64,000 nucleotides of DNA from Clostridium tagluense (GTDB taxonomy: Bacteria; Bacillota; Clostridia; Clostridiales; Clostridiaceae). Location: assembly GCF_003865095.1 (NCBI RefSeq), contig NZ_BHYK01000002.1, forward strand, positions 131,841 to 195,840, written 5' to 3'. The notes under the pieces are model-generated. The model searched no databases, had not been told where the DNA came from, and worked only from the letters and a program-made list of their open reading frames with translations. Both the position numbers and the translations under genes were made by a program. This document shows, piece by piece, positions 46,893 through 56,256 of this stretch (positions are counted from its first letter, which is position 1; every line of letters begins with the position of its first letter).

Positions 46893-47000
46893 ATTCCTTT
46901 TGATTTTTTAAGCCCCATTCAGGGATTAAGTACTAAAGGCCCTGTAGCTATTATTAAATCCGTAGGTAAGATGATTTGTGCATCAATGAATATTGGAACT
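46893..47000 (+). pseudogene. Fragment of a glycyl-radical enzyme gene
   Basis: A frame of about 36 codons reads LSPIQGLSTKGPVAIIKSVG then KMICASMNIG. CutC in this window has [20 protein letters not shown] then [10 protein letters not shown] at the matching place, upstream of its glycine loop. The frame continues for about 11 unrelated codons and stops. It has an SD-like GGGGGAGG upstream but no start codon in frame. It is a remnant of a second glycyl-radical enzyme gene, or a by-product of duplication, between the promoter copy and the transporter. Confidence 0.7.
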
Positions 47001-47093
47001 TATTATGTCTGTTCTAGAATACACGTAAAGGTCTGAAAGACTTTATTAAAATGAGGTTTTTTGGAAAAACAACAAAATATTGGAGGTAATATT

Positions 47094-48176
47094 ATGTCAG
47101 AAGCAGTAGCTAATTCGACTGCAGTCGTTGCTAAAAAAAAGTTATTATCAGGATTTTTTAGAAAAGGAGTTACAATTGGTTTGTTCTCAGGATTTTCATA
47201 TGGATTATTCTCAGCATTTTTGGCATATGCTATGACGCAGGGGGTTTGGAGCGATTGGTTTGGAGCAAATACAGCTGGTTTATCTTCATTTGCTCTTGTA
47301 TATATGCTTGGTGCACTTGGTTGTGGCGTAAATGATACTTGTAGTGCAGTTTGGGCATTAGGTATGGCAGGAATTCGCGGCAAACTTGGAGATTTCTTTA
47401 GAACTCTTAATACTAAACCGGGTCGCATGATTATGTTAGCTGCACTTATGGGAGGCCCTATTGCTAATTCAGCTTATGTTATTGGTCTTGCATCAGCTGG
47501 TTCAATTATTGTTCCGATTTCTGCCCTTTGCCCAGCTATTGGCGCTATTTTAGGTAGAGTTTTATACAAACAACCATTAACAAAACGTATGATTTTAGGA
47601 ATTGGTATCTGTGTTTCTGCAAGTGCTTTGATTGGTATCTCAAGTATTACTGGAGGTGCACAAAAGGGTGTAGGGATAGGTATTATAGCTGCTATTATAG
47701 CTGCGCTTGGCTGGGGTATTGAAGGCTGTATAGCTGGTTATAGTACAGCAATGGTAGATTCAGAGATTGGTATTGCTATTCGTCAGACAACATCAGGCCT
47801 TGCAAATTTAATTATATTTATTCCTATCATAGCTATAGTAGGAGGAAATGCAGGTCTTTCATTCCATGTTATTGGTCAAGCATTTACAAGCGGTCCTGCT
47901 ATGATTTGGTTTGCAGTTAGTGGTCTTTGTGCTTATCTTTCATTTATGAGTTGGTATAAGGGCTCTAGTATGACTGGTGTTGCGCTTGGTATGGCAACTA
48001 ATGGTACTTATTCTTTCTTCGGACCATTCTGCTGCTGGATAATACTTGGTGTGGGGTTCGGGATAAAAGGTTGGTCACTCTCTCCTATATCTTGGATTTG
48101 TGCTGTATTAATGGCAATTGGTATTTTGATAATCGCAGTAAATCCAATGGATTTACTTAAGAAAAAGGAGGCGTAA
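47094..48176 (+). CDS. EamA/DMT-type membrane transporter of the choline locus
   Basis: A 360-residue membrane protein with ten predicted helices in two similar halves, typical of drug/metabolite transporters. Signs are GVNDTCSAVWALGMAGIRG, GWGIEGCIAGYSTAMVDSEI and SSMTGVALGMATNGTYSFFG. GGAGGT at 47081-47086 selects ATG 47094. A long cytoplasmic loop follows helix 3. It is driven by one copy of the same promoter cassette as the cut genes, so uptake of choline or export of trimethylamine is a reasonable guess, not shown. Confidence 0.72.
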   Translation: MSEAVANSTAVVAKKKLLSGFFRKGVTIGLFSGFSYGLFSAFLAYAMTQGVWSDWFGANTAGLSSFALVYMLGALGCGVNDTCSAVWALGMAGIRGKLGDFFRTLNTKPGRMIMLAALMGGPIANSAYVIGLASAGSIIVPISALCPAIGAILGRVLYKQPLTKRMILGIGICVSASALIGISSITGGAQKGVGIGIIAAIIAALGWGIEGCIAGYSTAMVDSEIGIAIRQTTSGLANLIIFIPIIAIVGGNAGLSFHVIGQAFTSGPAMIWFAVSGLCAYLSFMSWYKGSSMTGVALGMATNGTYSFFGPFCCWIILGVGFGIKGWSLSPISWICAVLMAIGILIIAVNPMDLLKKKEA

Positions 48177-48180
48177 TTCT

Positions 48181-48447
48181 ATGAAACCACTTAATTATGC
48201 TATTTTAAAACATTTTACAAAAATTGAAGGAGCATGTGCAGACGACGTTATTGAAGCTTTAAAAGGTCAATATGGTAACTTCAAAGCTTTTAATAAAGAT
48301 GCTGTTACTGCAGCTTTAATGACAGCTGAAGCGAATGGTCTTCTTGAAGAAAAAAGTTTTGGTATGGATAAGTCCGGTAATTTAAGGATTTACTATCATG
48401 CAAATGATGAAGGCGCAGCTACAATTAATAACTACATTAAGGACTAA
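48181..48447 (+). CDS. Unknown 88-residue protein downstream of the transporter
   Basis: A small soluble protein of unrecognised family, starting four bases after the transporter stop and behind AAGGAGG. It has a helical, winged-helix-like composition: NYAILKHFTKIEGACADDVI, AVTAALMTAEANGLLEE, then a strand-like FGMDKSGNLRIYY. A short helix-turn-helix/MarR-like or DprA-type small domain is possible. Translational coupling suggests it serves the transporter. Confidence 0.6.
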   Translation: MKPLNYAILKHFTKIEGACADDVIEALKGQYGNFKAFNKDAVTAALMTAEANGLLEEKSFGMDKSGNLRIYYHANDEGAATINNYIKD

Positions 48448-48490
48448 TAATTTTTGTATTTGTATTATTTTAATCACATTTAAGAAAGAA

Positions 48491-48525
48491 AGTCTCCTAC
48501 TTATGTAAGTGGGAGGCTAAATCTC
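48491..48525 (+). terminator. Hairpin after the 48181 gene
   Basis: AGTCTCCTACTTA pairs with TAAGTGGGAGGCT (GU pairs allowed) around TG. The T-tract is poor, so it may be a weak terminator or a processing site. Confidence 0.5.
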
Positions 48526-48555
48526 CTTTAATATCTTGAGTAAAAATAAAAAATA

Positions 48556-48728
48556 ATACTATTAGTGCAAGAATGTAACGATAGTACAAAAACTTCAAAA
48601 AAACTGGTGGATATAATGCGGTAAAATAGCGCACTTTATGCCATGAAAAAATGCCTTGTTCAGTTATTATTAACATAAAGTGAAATGGTAGTTGAGTTGG
48701 TAATAGTGTGATAAAGAAAACGTTTTAG
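48556..48728 (+). promoter_or_regulatory. Duplicated promoter cassette, copy 2 (before the cut operon)
   Basis: Repeats the copy at 46654 in order and spacing: ACTAT-N18-ATAGT (48558-48585), TATAAT (48612-48617), the conserved TTGTTCAGTTATTATTAACA block, and a cre-like AGAAAACGTTTTAG (48715-48728) 25 bases after it. It is the likely promoter for the BMC genes from 48831 onward. Confidence 0.6.
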
Positions 48729-48830
48729 AATGTCTTGCTTAGTAAAGTTAAATTCTGAGGGAGTCAAGACCCTTAATAAGTAAGTGTCTAAAAGATTCCA
48801 GAAAATATAATATAAAAGGAGGAATATTTA

Positions 48831-49442
48831 GTGAGGTATTATGGAGAAGAAGCATTAGGCCTTGTTGAAACATTAGGGATGGTACCTGCAATTGAGGCGG
48901 CAGACAAAATGCTTAAGGCTGCCAATGTTGAATTGGTAGCATATGAAAATATAGGTTCCACTCTGGTTACAATTATGGTAAAGGGTGATATTGCTGCCGT
49001 TAAGGCGTCTGTAGAAGCAGGAGCTGAGGCAGCTACAGCAATAGGTACATTAACAGCACAAAATGTTATGCCAAGACCGATTAAAGATATTGGAGATATT
49101 GTTTCAGTATATGACATCGATGCAAAGGAAATACCACAGGCGAGTAGTTACAGAGCTTTAGGTTTAATAGAAACATTTGGTATAGTTTTTGCTTTAGAGG
49201 CTGCAGATGCAATGTGTAAAGCTGCAAATGTTGAATTGATTGGTTTTGAAAATGTAGCTTCTGGTTATATTTCGGTGTTAGTTCGTGGAGACGTAGGTGC
49301 ATGTAGATCAGCTGTAGATACTGGCGTAAAAGCTGTATTAGATATGAGTGCTGAAGTTTATAGCTCAGTTGTTATTGCAAGTCCACACCCGGACCTTGAA
49401 AAAATTATTGCACTTTATTCACTTGAAACACTGAATCCTTAA
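48831..49442 (+). CDS. Tandem-BMC (BMC-T) shell protein, first gene of the choline locus
   Basis: A 203-residue protein made of two complete BMC domains: EALGLVETLGMVPAIEAADK (residues 5-24) and RALGLIETFGIVFALEAADA (about 105-124), each followed by a pore strand (NIGSTLVTIMVKG; NVASGYISVLVRG). It forms trimers that fill hexamer positions in the shell. GTG 48831 follows AAAGGAGG. It is the first gene after promoter copy 2. Confidence 0.88.
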   Translation: MRYYGEEALGLVETLGMVPAIEAADKMLKAANVELVAYENIGSTLVTIMVKGDIAAVKASVEAGAEAATAIGTLTAQNVMPRPIKDIGDIVSVYDIDAKEIPQASSYRALGLIETFGIVFALEAADAMCKAANVELIGFENVASGYISVLVRGDVGACRSAVDTGVKAVLDMSAEVYSSVVIASPHPDLEKIIALYSLETLNP

Positions 49443-49520
49443 TATTTGGCTGATATGGTAGCAATGCATAAAATGCAAAAGTACAATACTTAGTTAATGA
49501 AATGAAAAGGAGAGTCAGAA

Positions 49521-51011
49521 ATGAATATTATTGACAATGATTTACTCTCCATCCAAGAAGCTCGAATTCTTGCCGAAAATGCAGATGAAGCACAAAAACT
49601 GCTAGCAACTTTTCCACAGGAAAAATTGGATGAAATTGTTGAACGTATGGCGGAGGAAATCGGAAAGTATGCCTGCGAACTTGCTATGATGTCCCGAGAT
49701 GAAACTGATTATGGCAAATGGCAGGATAAATATATCAAGAATAGATTTGCCTCCGAGTATTTGCTAGTTAAACTTCGCGGAATGCGTTGTGTAGGTATCA
49801 TTGATGAGGACCTTCAAAACAAGACCATGGATATAGGCGTACCTATGGGTGTAATTATTGCTTTATGTCCTGCAACCAGTCCGGTTTCTACAACCATCTA
49901 CAAGGCTTTAATTGCAATCAAGTCCGGCAATGCGATTATTTTTTCACCGCATCCTAGGGCGAAGAAGACAATTTGCAAGGCACTTGATATTATGATTCGA
50001 GCAGCAGAAGGGTTTGGACTTCCTGTAGGAGCTCTTGCGTATTTACATACTGTGACGACTAGTGGCACAATCCAGCTAATGAATCATAAAGCAACGTCTC
50101 TTATTATGAATACAGGTGTTCCTGGAATGCTTAAAGCAGCCTATGAGTCTGCAAAACCTGTCATTTATGGAGGAACTGGCAATGGACCGGCATTTATTGA
50201 ACGCACAGCTGACATCAAACAAGCTGTGCATGATATTATTGCTAGTAAAACCTTTGATAACGGAATTGTATCAGGTGCGGAACAATCTATTGTTGTAGAT
50301 AGCTGTATTGCAGCTGAGGTAAAACGCGAACTTCAAAGTAACGGTGCGCATTTTATGACAGAGGAAGAAGCACAAAAACTTGGTTCTCTCTTTTACCATT
50401 CTGATGGGAGTTTGCATTCAGAAATGGTGGGAAAATCGGCACAGGACTTGGCTAAGAGAGCAGGCTTTTCTGTTATGGAGAGTGTAAAACTTTTGATTTC
50501 CGAGCAGAAATATGTTTCTGAGACTAATCCTTATTCGAAGGAAAAACTTTGCCCGGTACTAGCTTATTACATCGAAGACGATTGGATGCATGCTTGCGAG
50601 AAGTGCATTGAGTTACTCTTAAGTGAGAGGCATGGACACACTCTTGTTATACATTCAAAAAACGAAGAAGTGATTCGCCAGTTTGCATTAAAAAAACCTG
50701 TGGGCAGGGTACTTGTTAATACACCTGCTTCCCTTGGTAGCATGGGTGCTACAACTAATTTGGTTCCTGCTTTGACTCTGGGCAGTGGCTCTGCGGGACT
50801 AGGTATGACCTCCGATAATGTTTCACCAATGAATCTTATTTATATCCGCAAAGTAGGATATGGTGTGCGAAATATAGAGGATATTATTGATGGAATGCAT
50901 GCAGAGGAAAAAACTCCCGTGGATAGCATTGCAAAGATGCCTGAGTATAATCCAGAGAATATAAAGATGTTGCAGAATATCTTAAAAAAAGCTCTCGAAG
51001 AGATTAAATAG
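49521..51011 (+). CDS. Aldehyde dehydrogenase-family protein lacking the catalytic cysteine
   Basis: A 496-residue homologue of EutE with intact overall length, but at the active-site position it reads SKTFDNGIVSGAEQSIVVD instead of SKTFDNGTICASEQSIVVE. Ser251 (codon TCA 50271-50273) replaces the catalytic Cys, and the ATGG nucleotide-loop is NTGV. It is therefore unlikely to be a CoA-acylating dehydrogenase. The C-terminus NIKMLQNILKKALEEIK is an amphipathic helix like known encapsulation peptides. It may be a scaffold or regulatory subunit. The active homologue is at 61155. Confidence 0.85.
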   Translation: MNIIDNDLLSIQEARILAENADEAQKLLATFPQEKLDEIVERMAEEIGKYACELAMMSRDETDYGKWQDKYIKNRFASEYLLVKLRGMRCVGIIDEDLQNKTMDIGVPMGVIIALCPATSPVSTTIYKALIAIKSGNAIIFSPHPRAKKTICKALDIMIRAAEGFGLPVGALAYLHTVTTSGTIQLMNHKATSLIMNTGVPGMLKAAYESAKPVIYGGTGNGPAFIERTADIKQAVHDIIASKTFDNGIVSGAEQSIVVDSCIAAEVKRELQSNGAHFMTEEEAQKLGSLFYHSDGSLHSEMVGKSAQDLAKRAGFSVMESVKLLISEQKYVSETNPYSKEKLCPVLAYYIEDDWMHACEKCIELLLSERHGHTLVIHSKNEEVIRQFALKKPVGRVLVNTPASLGSMGATTNLVPALTLGSGSAGLGMTSDNVSPMNLIYIRKVGYGVRNIEDIIDGMHAEEKTPVDSIAKMPEYNPENIKMLQNILKKALEEIK

Positions 51012-51109
51012 CGGTACAGATGTATATGGAGAATTAAAATAAGAAGTAAACACTAAAAAAGATCAGATGCAAAATCTGAAATAATTATGAAAGAATGAGG
51101 GGTAAAAAT

Positions 51110-53650
51110 ATGGATATTCGTGAATTTACAAATAAATTTGCAGAAGCAACTAAAAATATGTCTGCAGAAGAACGAGCATCTTTAATGAAGATGTTTGAAG
51201 GGGTTTCAAAGGAAATTACAAAAGTGGATACTGTAAGTTATGTGGCATCTAACGAGAATGATGGAAAAGTTCCAGATGGAATTACGCAGCGTCTTAAAAG
51301 ACTGAAAGAAAGCTATTTAAAATGGACGCCTACTATCACTACTCATCGTGCTCGTGCAATTACTAAGATTGCAAAGGAAAATCCTGGTATGCCTAAAAGC
51401 ATATTCCGTGGTAAAAGTTTCAAGTATTCTTGTGAAACAGCACCTTTGTTAATTCAAGAGGATGAACTTATTGTAGGAGCTCCTTGTGGTGCACCTCGTT
51501 CAGGAGCATGTTCTCCTGATATTGCATGGAGATGGATGGAAGATGAAATTGATACCATTGGTACACGTGGTCAAGATCCGTTTTATATCTCTGATGAGGA
51601 TAAAAAGTTTATGCGTGAAGAACTTTTCCCTTTCTGGAAAGGAAAATCCATTGATGAATACTGTGAAGATCAGTTCCGTGAGGCAGGTCTTTGGGAACTA
51701 TCTGGGGAATCTTACGTTTCAGATTGCTCTTACCATGCAATAAATGGTGGTGGTGATTCAAACCCTGGATACGATATAATCCTTATGAAGAAGGGAATGC
51801 TAGATATTCAGCAGGAAGCAAAAGATCATTTGGAAAAACTGAATTACGAAAACCCTGATGATATTGAAAAAATTTATTACTATAAATCTGTTATTGATAC
51901 TACTGAAGGAGTTATGATTTATGCTAAGCGTTTATCCGATCATGCGGCGCAGCTCGCTGCAAAGGAAACAAATCCTAAGCGTAAAGCAGAATTAATGAAG
52001 ATTTCTGAAATAAATGCACATGTTCCTGCACATAAGCCTCGTACTTTCTGGGAAGCAATTCAGTCTGTTTGGACTATTGAATCGTTGCTTGTAGTTGAAG
52101 AAAATCAAACTGGAATGTCTATCGGTCGTGTTGACCAATATATGTATCCATTCTACAAGGCAGATATAGAAGCGGGTCGTATGAGTGAGTTTGAAGCATT
52201 TGAACTAGCTGGTAGTATGCTTATTAAAATGTCTGAGATGATGTGGATTACAAGTGAAGGCGGTTCTAAGTTCTTTGCAGGGTATCAGCCATTTGTAAAT
52301 ATGTGTGTTGGCGGAGTTACTCGTGAGGGTCTTGATGCAACAAATGACCTAACTTACCTACTTATGGATGCTGTTCGTCATGTTAAAATTTATCAACCAT
52401 CACTAGCTACACGTATTCACGCTAAGTCACCTAAGAAGTATATGAAGAAAATTGTTGATGTTATTCGTGCTGGTATGGGATTCCCAGCTTGCCATTTTGA
52501 TGATGCTCATATTAAGATGATGCTATCAAAAGGTGTTTCTATGGAAGATGCCCGTGACTATTGCCTTATGGGTTGTGTTGAACCTCAAAAATCAGGTCGT
52601 TTGTATCAGTGGACTTCAACTGCTTATACCCAGTGGCCAATATGTATTGAACTAGTTCTAAACCACGGTGTTCCTCTATGGTATAAGAAGCAGGTTTGTC
52701 CTGATATGGGAGACTTGGATAATTTCAAAACTTATGAACAGTTCGACAATGCTGTTAAGGAACAAATTAAATATATTACAAAGTGGTCAAGTGTTGCTAC
52801 TGTTATTACTCAACGTGTACACAGAGAACTTGCTCCAAAACCTTTAATGTCCATTATGTTTGAGGGCACCATGGAGAGTGGCAAGGATGTTTCTGCTGGT
52901 GGAGCTATGTACAACTTTGGACCTGGTGTTATATGGTCTGGGCTGGCTACTCATACAGACTCTATGGCTGCTATCAAGAAGTTAGTATTCGATGAGAAGA
53001 AGTATACTTTGAAGCAACTAAATGAAGGATTAAAAGCTGAATTTGTGGGATATGAACAAATGAAAAGTGATTGCCTGAAAGCTCCTAAGTACGGTAATGA
53101 TGATGATTATGCAGATTTGATTGCTTCCGATTTGATTAATTTCACAGAGAGGGAACATAGAAAGTATAAGACGCTTTATTCAGTACTAAGCCATGGCACT
53201 TTGTCTATCTCAAACAATACACCTTTTGGTCAGATGCTTGGTGCATCTGCTAACGGACGTGCAGCTTGGACACCGTTATCTGATGGTATTAGTCCGACTC
53301 AAGGTGCAGATTTCAAGGGACCGACTGCTATTATTAAATCTGTTTCCAAGATGGCTTGTGACACTATGAACATAGGAATGGTTCACAACTTTAAGATTAT
53401 GGCGGGATTACTGGATACACCTGAAGGCGAAGAGGGTATGATTACATTACTTCGTAGTGCTTGTGCCTTTGGCAATGGAGAGATGCAGTTCCTTTATATT
53501 GATAATGAAACATTGATTGCAGCACAAAAGAATCCAGAGAATTATCGTGACTTGATTGTTAGAGTGGCAGGGTACAGTGCATTCTTTGTCGAACTGGAAA
53601 AGAGTGTTCAAGATGATATTATCAGCAGAACTATGCTAACACATTTTTAA
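51110..53650 (+). CDS. cutC: Choline trimethylamine-lyase
   Basis: A glycyl-radical enzyme that splits choline into trimethylamine and acetaldehyde. Counting from ATG 51110 (SD GAGGGGT), the 846-residue protein places D216, F395, C489, E491, T502, Y506 and Y208 as in Desulfovibrio alaskensis CutC, and the radical Gly is residue 821 in [10 protein letters not shown]. The CMGCVEP-type thiyl loop reads [12 protein letters not shown]. The exact agreement of choline-site residues distinguishes it from glycerol or propanediol dehydratases. CutD follows downstream and the flanking genes encode a microcompartment. Confidence 0.95.
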   Translation: MDIREFTNKFAEATKNMSAEERASLMKMFEGVSKEITKVDTVSYVASNENDGKVPDGITQRLKRLKESYLKWTPTITTHRARAITKIAKENPGMPKSIFRGKSFKYSCETAPLLIQEDELIVGAPCGAPRSGACSPDIAWRWMEDEIDTIGTRGQDPFYISDEDKKFMREELFPFWKGKSIDEYCEDQFREAGLWELSGESYVSDCSYHAINGGGDSNPGYDIILMKKGMLDIQQEAKDHLEKLNYENPDDIEKIYYYKSVIDTTEGVMIYAKRLSDHAAQLAAKETNPKRKAELMKISEINAHVPAHKPRTFWEAIQSVWTIESLLVVEENQTGMSIGRVDQYMYPFYKADIEAGRMSEFEAFELAGSMLIKMSEMMWITSEGGSKFFAGYQPFVNMCVGGVTREGLDATNDLTYLLMDAVRHVKIYQPSLATRIHAKSPKKYMKKIVDVIRAGMGFPACHFDDAHIKMMLSKGVSMEDARDYCLMGCVEPQKSGRLYQWTSTAYTQWPICIELVLNHGVPLWYKKQVCPDMGDLDNFKTYEQFDNAVKEQIKYITKWSSVATVITQRVHRELAPKPLMSIMFEGTMESGKDVSAGGAMYNFGPGVIWSGLATHTDSMAAIKKLVFDEKKYTLKQLNEGLKAEFVGYEQMKSDCLKAPKYGNDDDYADLIASDLINFTEREHRKYKTLYSVLSHGTLSISNNTPFGQMLGASANGRAAWTPLSDGISPTQGADFKGPTAIIKSVSKMACDTMNIGMVHNFKIMAGLLDTPEGEEGMITLLRSACAFGNGEMQFLYIDNETLIAAQKNPENYRDLIVRVAGYSAFFVELEKSVQDDIISRTMLTHF

Positions 53651-53687
53651 TTAGGGTATTCCATTGACTTTAAAGTGACTTAACTGA

Positions 53688-53728
53688 CGCCCAATTATTT
53701 TATGATGCAGGTTATGCAGGATTGGGCG
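53688..53728 (+). promoter_or_regulatory. Intercistronic hairpin between cutC and cutD
   Basis: CGCCCAAT (53688-53695) pairs with ATTGGGCG (53721-53728). No T-run follows, so it could protect the cutC 3' end and lower cutD expression relative to cutC. Confidence 0.5.
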
Positions 53729-53765
53729 CAGTTGAATTATTTATTTGAACGGGAGATTAGATATT

Positions 53766-54716
53766 ATGAGCAATACAAAAGTAGCTGTAATAGAAAGAAA
53801 AGCAATGATTTTCAATGTTCAAAAATATAATATGTATGATGGTCCGGGAATAAGGACACTTGTGTTTTTTAAAGGATGCCCATTGCGTTGCAAATGGTGT
53901 GCTAACCCTGAAGGACTTGAACGAAAATATCAAGTTATGTTTAAAAGAGATGCCTGTATTGATTGTGGTGCCTGTGTTAGTGTTTGTCCGGTTTCTATAC
54001 ATACTATGTCAAAAGAGTTAAAACATGAGGTGAACCATAGCATTGATTGTATAGGTTGTCGAAAATGTGAGGAAATTTGTACTGAATCTGCATTATCTAT
54101 TGTAGGGCAGGTAAAAACTGTTTCCGAACTTATGGAAATCATTCAAGAAGACGTTATGTTTTATGATGTATCAGGTGGTGGCGTTACATTAGGTGGCGGA
54201 GAGGTACTTATGCAACCTGAATTCGCAACAAATTTACTTATGGCATGTAAGCAAGAAGGAATCAATACTGCTATTGAAACATCAGGCTATGCAAAACTGG
54301 AATCAATACTTAATGTTGCACAGTTTACAGACTTATTCCTTTTTGATATAAAGCATGTTGATGCCCAGCGTCACTATGAACTTACGGGAGTTCACAATGA
54401 GAGAATACTAGAAAACTTAAAGGAACTTTTAAAACGTAGGTATAATGTTAAGGTGAGAATGCCCTTGCTTAAAGGTATAAATGATAGACGGGATGAGATT
54501 GAGAGTGTAATTGAATTTTTGATGCCTTTCCGTGAATACAAAAACTTTAAGGGAATAGATTTGCTTCCTTATCATAAAATGGGTGTAAATAAGTACACAC
54601 AATTAGAAATGGACTATCCAATAGAGGGAGATCCAAGCTTAAGCAGTGAAGATCTTGACATGATTGAGAGCTGGATTAAAAAATATGATTTCCCAGTTGC
54701 GGTTATCAAACACTGA
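53766..54716 (+). CDS. cutD: Choline TMA-lyase activating enzyme
   Basis: A radical-SAM activase of 316 residues that abstracts hydrogen from Gly821 of CutC. The SAM cluster motif is CPLRCKWC preceded by NMYDGPGIRTLVFFKG. Two ferredoxin-type 4Fe-4S motifs (CIDCGACVSVCP, CIGCRKCEEIC) are inserted, as in glycyl-radical activases other than PFL-AE. SGGGVTLGGGEV binds SAM. GGGAG at 53751-53755 selects ATG 53766 over an earlier in-frame ATG at 53745. Confidence 0.94.
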   Translation: MSNTKVAVIERKAMIFNVQKYNMYDGPGIRTLVFFKGCPLRCKWCANPEGLERKYQVMFKRDACIDCGACVSVCPVSIHTMSKELKHEVNHSIDCIGCRKCEEICTESALSIVGQVKTVSELMEIIQEDVMFYDVSGGGVTLGGGEVLMQPEFATNLLMACKQEGINTAIETSGYAKLESILNVAQFTDLFLFDIKHVDAQRHYELTGVHNERILENLKELLKRRYNVKVRMPLLKGINDRRDEIESVIEFLMPFREYKNFKGIDLLPYHKMGVNKYTQLEMDYPIEGDPSLSSEDLDMIESWIKKYDFPVAVIKH

Positions 54717-54759
54717 TAAATGATTGTTAGAATAGAAAATAGATTGAGAGGTAGCTTTT

Positions 54760-55113
54760 ATGGGAACAGTTGGTGAAAAATCTATACAACGTGTCATAGA
54801 AGAATCGGTACCAGGAAAGCAGGTTACAATTGCTCATGTTATTGCCTCACCTATGCCGGATATTTATGAGCGCTTGGGGATAGACAATAAAGGGTCAATT
54901 GGAATTTTAACTATAACACCCTACGAAGCAGCTATTATTGCAGCAGATGTTGCAACAAAGGCAGCGGATGTTGAAATTGGTTTTCTGGATCGTTTTACTG
55001 GGTCTGTAATTATCACCGGTGATGTTCAGAGCGTTGAAACAGCACTTAATGCGGTAAATGATACATTGAAAAATTTGCTAGACTTTATGACAGCTCCTAT
55101 TACAAGAACATGA
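54760..55113 (+). CDS. EutS-like shell protein of the choline locus
   Basis: A 117-residue circularly permuted BMC shell protein (PduU/EutS/CutR-type). [37 protein letters not shown] and [18 protein letters not shown] match EutS at 26776 almost line for line. It overlaps the downstream EutP-like gene by four bases. The order EutS-EutP is kept in both loci. Confidence 0.92.
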   Translation: MGTVGEKSIQRVIEESVPGKQVTIAHVIASPMPDIYERLGIDNKGSIGILTITPYEAAIIAADVATKAADVEIGFLDRFTGSVIITGDVQSVETALNAVNDTLKNLLDFMTAPITRT

Positions 55114-55568
55114 GAAAGAAGCGAGTAATGGTGATAGGACCGATGAATTGCGGAAAGACCACATTGGTTAATTCGCTTAATGATTATGATGGACCACTCA
55201 GGAAAACACAGGATATTATTTATGGAAAGAATACTATAGATGCTCCAGGTGCTTATATTGAAAGCCCCTGGATGTACAAACATTTAATTGCAACCGCGCA
55301 AGATGCATCACATGTTTTGATTTTAGTTGATCAGTCAAGAGTCAGTAACGTTTATCCACCTGGTTTTGTAAAGGCGTTTAGATGCCCTGTAATTGGTGTA
55401 ATAACGAAAAGTGATTTAATGGCGGAAAATGAGGATTTGTGTTTCCAGCAGCTAAAGCAAATAGGAATACCTGAGCCTTATTATAAGATTAGTGCTTCTA
55501 GTGGTGTAGGCATGGTTGCTTTAAAAGAATATTTATTTACTTTTGAAAAAAAAGTAAAGGGGGAATAA
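55110..55568 (+). CDS. EutP/PduV-like P-loop protein
   Basis: A 152-residue P-loop NTPase with [11 protein letters not shown] (Walker A), DAPGAY (G3) and ITKSDLMAE (G4, TKSD). The family is linked to microcompartment positioning or to acetate-kinase activity. ATG overlaps the previous gene's end (ATGA). Confidence 0.86.
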   Translation: MRKKRVMVIGPMNCGKTTLVNSLNDYDGPLRKTQDIIYGKNTIDAPGAYIESPWMYKHLIATAQDASHVLILVDQSRVSNVYPPGFVKAFRCPVIGVITKSDLMAENEDLCFQQLKQIGIPEPYYKISASSGVGMVALKEYLFTFEKKVKGE

Positions 55569-55569
55569 A

Positions 55570-56256
55570 ATGAAATTTATTACCGAAAGTGATTTGCGGG
55601 ATTTCAATAAAATAGAACCTTTTACAACTTATGAGTTAGAACCAGGAGCAAGACTTACGCCTGGAGCACGTCAGTTTCTGTCGGACCATCGGATCAATAT
55701 GTATGAAAATGATCCTTTTACAAAGAAAAGTACTGTAAATGTAAAAGAAAAACAGCCACCTGAAGTACCTGAGAAGAAGAATAATTGGAAAAAGAAGAAA
55801 CTTAGTAGCAAGATGAAGTCCATGGAGGCATTGTTTCTTTTATCTGAACAAGAACTTTTGAGTGAGGATGTTTTCTTGGCACAGAGAGTTATTAATTTAG
55901 GCAAACAATTCACCTGCATTAAAAATGCTGCGGAGGGGAAAGGTTCTGCCGAGAACCTCAGTAGCGCTGAATGCACAGGGGTTAATGCAGATAAATTTTC
56001 TGATGATTTGGATGACTGTTTTGAAATTACAGAGTTCCATATGCAGCTTGCAAAGGGAAGAGAAATCATAATTTTGCATAGGTTACGTTGTAATCTTCGC
56101 GAAATTGAACCAGTTGTTTTAGAAGTATATGAGGGAAGTAATGAGGATAATGAGCTGTGCATAGAAATTATCGGGAAGGTTAATCAGATTGTTAATACCT
56201 TGTCCCAAATTATTTGTTCGGTTTTAGGAGGTGGAAAATGTCAGAAAAAAAGTTAA
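55570..56256 (+). CDS. EutT-like protein without an evident corrinoid-adenosylation domain
   Basis: A 228-residue protein. Its first 45 residues match the N-terminal module of EutT (FITESDLRDF, ELEPGARLTPGARQFLSDHRI). A basic linker (about 60-85) follows, then a helical segment EALFLLSEQELLSEDVFLAQ and CNLREIEPVVLEVYEG which echoes the EutT end (SIRSNTREVEVYG). The RGRLD substrate-loop seen in EutT at 36734 is absent. The choline lyase needs no B12, so the protein presumably has another role, perhaps structural. The ATG follows AAAGGGGG. Confidence 0.7.
   Translation: MKFITESDLRDFNKIEPFTTYELEPGARLTPGARQFLSDHRINMYENDPFTKKSTVNVKEKQPPEVPEKKNNWKKKKLSSKMKSMEALFLLSEQELLSEDVFLAQRVINLGKQFTCIKNAAEGKGSAENLSSAECTGVNADKFSDDLDDCFEITEFHMQLAKGREIIILHRLRCNLREIEPVVLEVYEGSNEDNELCIEIIGKVNQIVNTLSQIICSVLGGGKCQKKS

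Noticed and set aside
55671..56162. 163-codon open frame on the minus strand
   Set aside because: Antisense to the EutT-like gene, no SD, no known motif.
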